Shown here: one piece after another, positions 22,808 through 24,004 of the stretch
How positions within the stretch are numbered: the stretch's first letter is position 1
How the letters are laid out: every line of letters starts with the position of its first letter
Assembly (NCBI GenBank): GCA_964468725.1
Contig: CAYXVU010000078.1
Location: 1 to 24,004, forward strand
Source: CAYXVU01 sp964468725
GTDB taxonomy: Bacteria > Acidobacteriota > Blastocatellia > UBA7656
Direction: 5' to 3'
Length of the DNA stretch: 24,004 nucleotides
Program-made: the position numbers and the translations under genes
The notes under the pieces: model-generated
Seen by the model: the letters and a program-made list of their open reading frames with translations, nothing else
Database searches by the model: none
Told to the model about the DNA's origin: nothing

Positions 22808-23998
22808 TTGCTGCGCCATCGCTTTCGCCATCTTGCCATCCTGAGCAGTCTGCTGACGATTGCCTTCTTGGGAGGTCACGGGCTGCCGACAGGGTCAGCT
22901 TCGCGGGCGCAAAACCTTTCCTCTTTCGCTGTCCTCCGCGATGTAGAGTATGCCAATGTCGGCGGGCGTTCCTTGCGACTCGACCTCTATCTGCCGGATA
23001 ACGCGACTGCCCCGTTGCCGCTGATCGTTTGGGTTCACGGCGGCGGTTGGGTGTCGGGCAATAAAAATTTGAGCGCGAACGGCGCGCAGGTGCGACAGAC
23101 GGCGCGCGGCTATGCGCTGGCCAGCATCGAGTATCGGTTGAGCAGCGTGGCGCAATTTCCGGCACAGATCAATGATTGTAAAGCTGCCATTCGCTGGCTG
23201 CGCGCCAATGCTGCGCGCTTCAACCTCGACCCGAATCGCATAGGGGTTTGGGGTTCGTCGGCGGGCGGGCACCTTGTCGCCTTGCTCGGCACATCGGGCG
23301 GGGTGAGCGAGTTAGAGGGTGAAGTCGGCGGCAATCTGGAGTTTTCCAGCCGCGTGCAGGCGGTTGTGGATTGGTATGGCCCTGCGAATTTGCTGACTAT
23401 GGAAGCGCAAGACTTGCCGTGTAGCCTGATTGATCACAATTCGATTCTCTCGCCCGAATCATTATTGATCGGTTGTGCGGTTCAATCGTGTGCCGAGCGG
23501 GCGCGGGCTGCCAGTCCGACCCATTACGTCACTCCTGATGAGCCGCCGTTTTTATTGATGCACGGCACGAACGATTGTCTGGTTCCGCCTTTGCAGAGTC
23601 AGGAACTGTTCGATCTGTTGAGAGCCAACGGCGTTGCCGCGACGCTGCGATTCATTCAAGGCGAAGGGCACGGCGGGACGCAATTCACTAATGCGGAGAA
23701 TACCAAACTGGTGGATGACTTCTTCGATTTACACCTGGCCGCTTCGCAAGAGGTGGAGATCATCGGTGCGTCAATCAGCGGCAAGAAGCTCATCGTCAGC
23801 GGCGCGAATTTCGATGGCGGCGCAACGGTCTTCATCAATGGCGCAGAACAGAAGACGAAAAACGATGCGACCTCGCCGACCACTCGGCTGATTGCCAAAA
23901 AAGGTGGTAAGCAAATCGCGCAAGGTCAGATGGTGACGTTGCAAGTGAAGAACGCCGACGGCAGAGAGTCGCAGCCCTTCAGCTTTACACGCCAATGA
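22808..23998 (+). CDS. Secreted alpha/beta hydrolase (BD-FAE/carboxylesterase-like) with C-terminal IPT-like domain
   Basis: Probable exported esterase or lipase of the hormone-sensitive-lipase/BD-FAE-like group. The 396-residue product starts with a signal peptide (LAILSSLLTIAFLGGHGLP, residues 9-27). The oxyanion motif VWVHGGGW (about 74-81), nucleophile elbow GSSAGG (Ser151), acid in HGTNDCLVPP (Asp256) and histidine in GEGHGG (His288) follow in canonical order. From about residue 315 a beta-rich tail (VEIIGASISGKKLIVSGANF) resembles the IPT/TIG immunoglobulin-like fold and ends at the C-terminus. The start is a TTG at 22808 preceded at 8 nt by GGGGGG (22795-22800); no ATG fits better. It diverges from kdpD and appears functionally unrelated. 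Substrate unknown. Confidence 0.87.
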   Translation: MLRHRFRHLAILSSLLTIAFLGGHGLPTGSASRAQNLSSFAVLRDVEYANVGGRSLRLDLYLPDNATAPLPLIVWVHGGGWVSGNKNLSANGAQVRQTARGYALASIEYRLSSVAQFPAQINDCKAAIRWLRANAARFNLDPNRIGVWGSSAGGHLVALLGTSGGVSELEGEVGGNLEFSSRVQAVVDWYGPANLLTMEAQDLPCSLIDHNSILSPESLLIGCAVQSCAERARAASPTHYVTPDEPPFLLMHGTNDCLVPPLQSQELFDLLRANGVAATLRFIQGEGHGGTQFTNAENTKLVDDFFDLHLAASQEVEIIGASISGKKLIVSGANFDGGATVFINGAEQKTKNDATSPTTRLIAKKGGKQIAQGQMVTLQVKNADGRESQPFSFTRQ

Positions 23999-24004
23999 TC
24001 GAAC

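Noticed and set aside
22676..22879. 67-codon minus-strand frame (starts MTSQEGNRQQTAQ) overlapping the hydrolase start
   Set aside because: It overlaps the signal-peptide region of the hydrolase and the start of the kinase gene, has no recognisable domain and low-complexity polar composition.

Overview
The window is a 24 kb stretch of a bacterial chromosome from a draft or metagenome-type assembly: it contains one scaffold gap of exactly 100 N at 20743-20842. Base composition is moderately GC-rich, Shine-Dalgarno motifs are classical (AGGAGG/GGAG) and the standard code is used. The gene mix fits Acidobacteriota, possibly Blastocatellia: a CdnL/CarD regulator, an hpnCDE squalene cluster, a multi-part kdp locus and a secreted hydrolase with an IPT-like tail. 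That placement is inference from gene content only; no rRNA or other phylogenetic marker is present.

Layout. At the left edge, on the + strand, are mnmA (tRNA 2-thiouridylase) and a YjbQ/UPF0047 family gene. They converge, across a perfect 9-bp hairpin, on a long run of minus-strand genes. Reading that run in the direction of transcription (right to left) gives: the kdp potassium locus (14.6-22.7 kb), uvrA, a SAM methyltransferase, an OsmC-type peroxidase, a secreted PHB-depolymerase-like esterase, a Nudix hydrolase, an HtrA/DegP protease with two PDZ domains, carD, and the hpnC-hpnD-hpnE operon, which makes squalene from farnesyl diphosphate. At the right edge a divergent + strand gene encodes a secreted alpha/beta hydrolase.

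The kdp locus is the most interesting part. KdpD is split. The membrane/histidine-kinase half (DUF4118 + HK, no GAF) is an ATGA-overlapping pair with kdpE. The KdpD/Usp half is translationally coupled behind kdpC, at the other end of the locus. Between the two arms lies a promoter region with three direct repeats at an exact 11-bp period, very probably the KdpE operator. It is followed by an uncharacterised 28-codon membrane peptide gene, kdpF (29 codons), kdpA, kdpB and kdpC. kdpB is interrupted by one in-frame TAA just after the DKTGT phosphorylation motif, with both halves otherwise intact and in the same frame. This is a real nonsense mutation, an assembly error or (least likely) recoding. 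The 3' end of kdpE is lost in the N gap.

Other non-coding structure: a perfect 10-bp hairpin after carD, a bulged two-stem hairpin in the roughly 200-nt carD leader downstream of a good sigma70-type promoter, a bulged hairpin covering the stop codon of the last kdp gene, an extended -10 promoter before htrA, and a -35/-10 pair before uvrA. No CRISPR array, tRNA, rRNA, transposase or prophage gene was seen. No gene-free stretch exceeds 300 bases.
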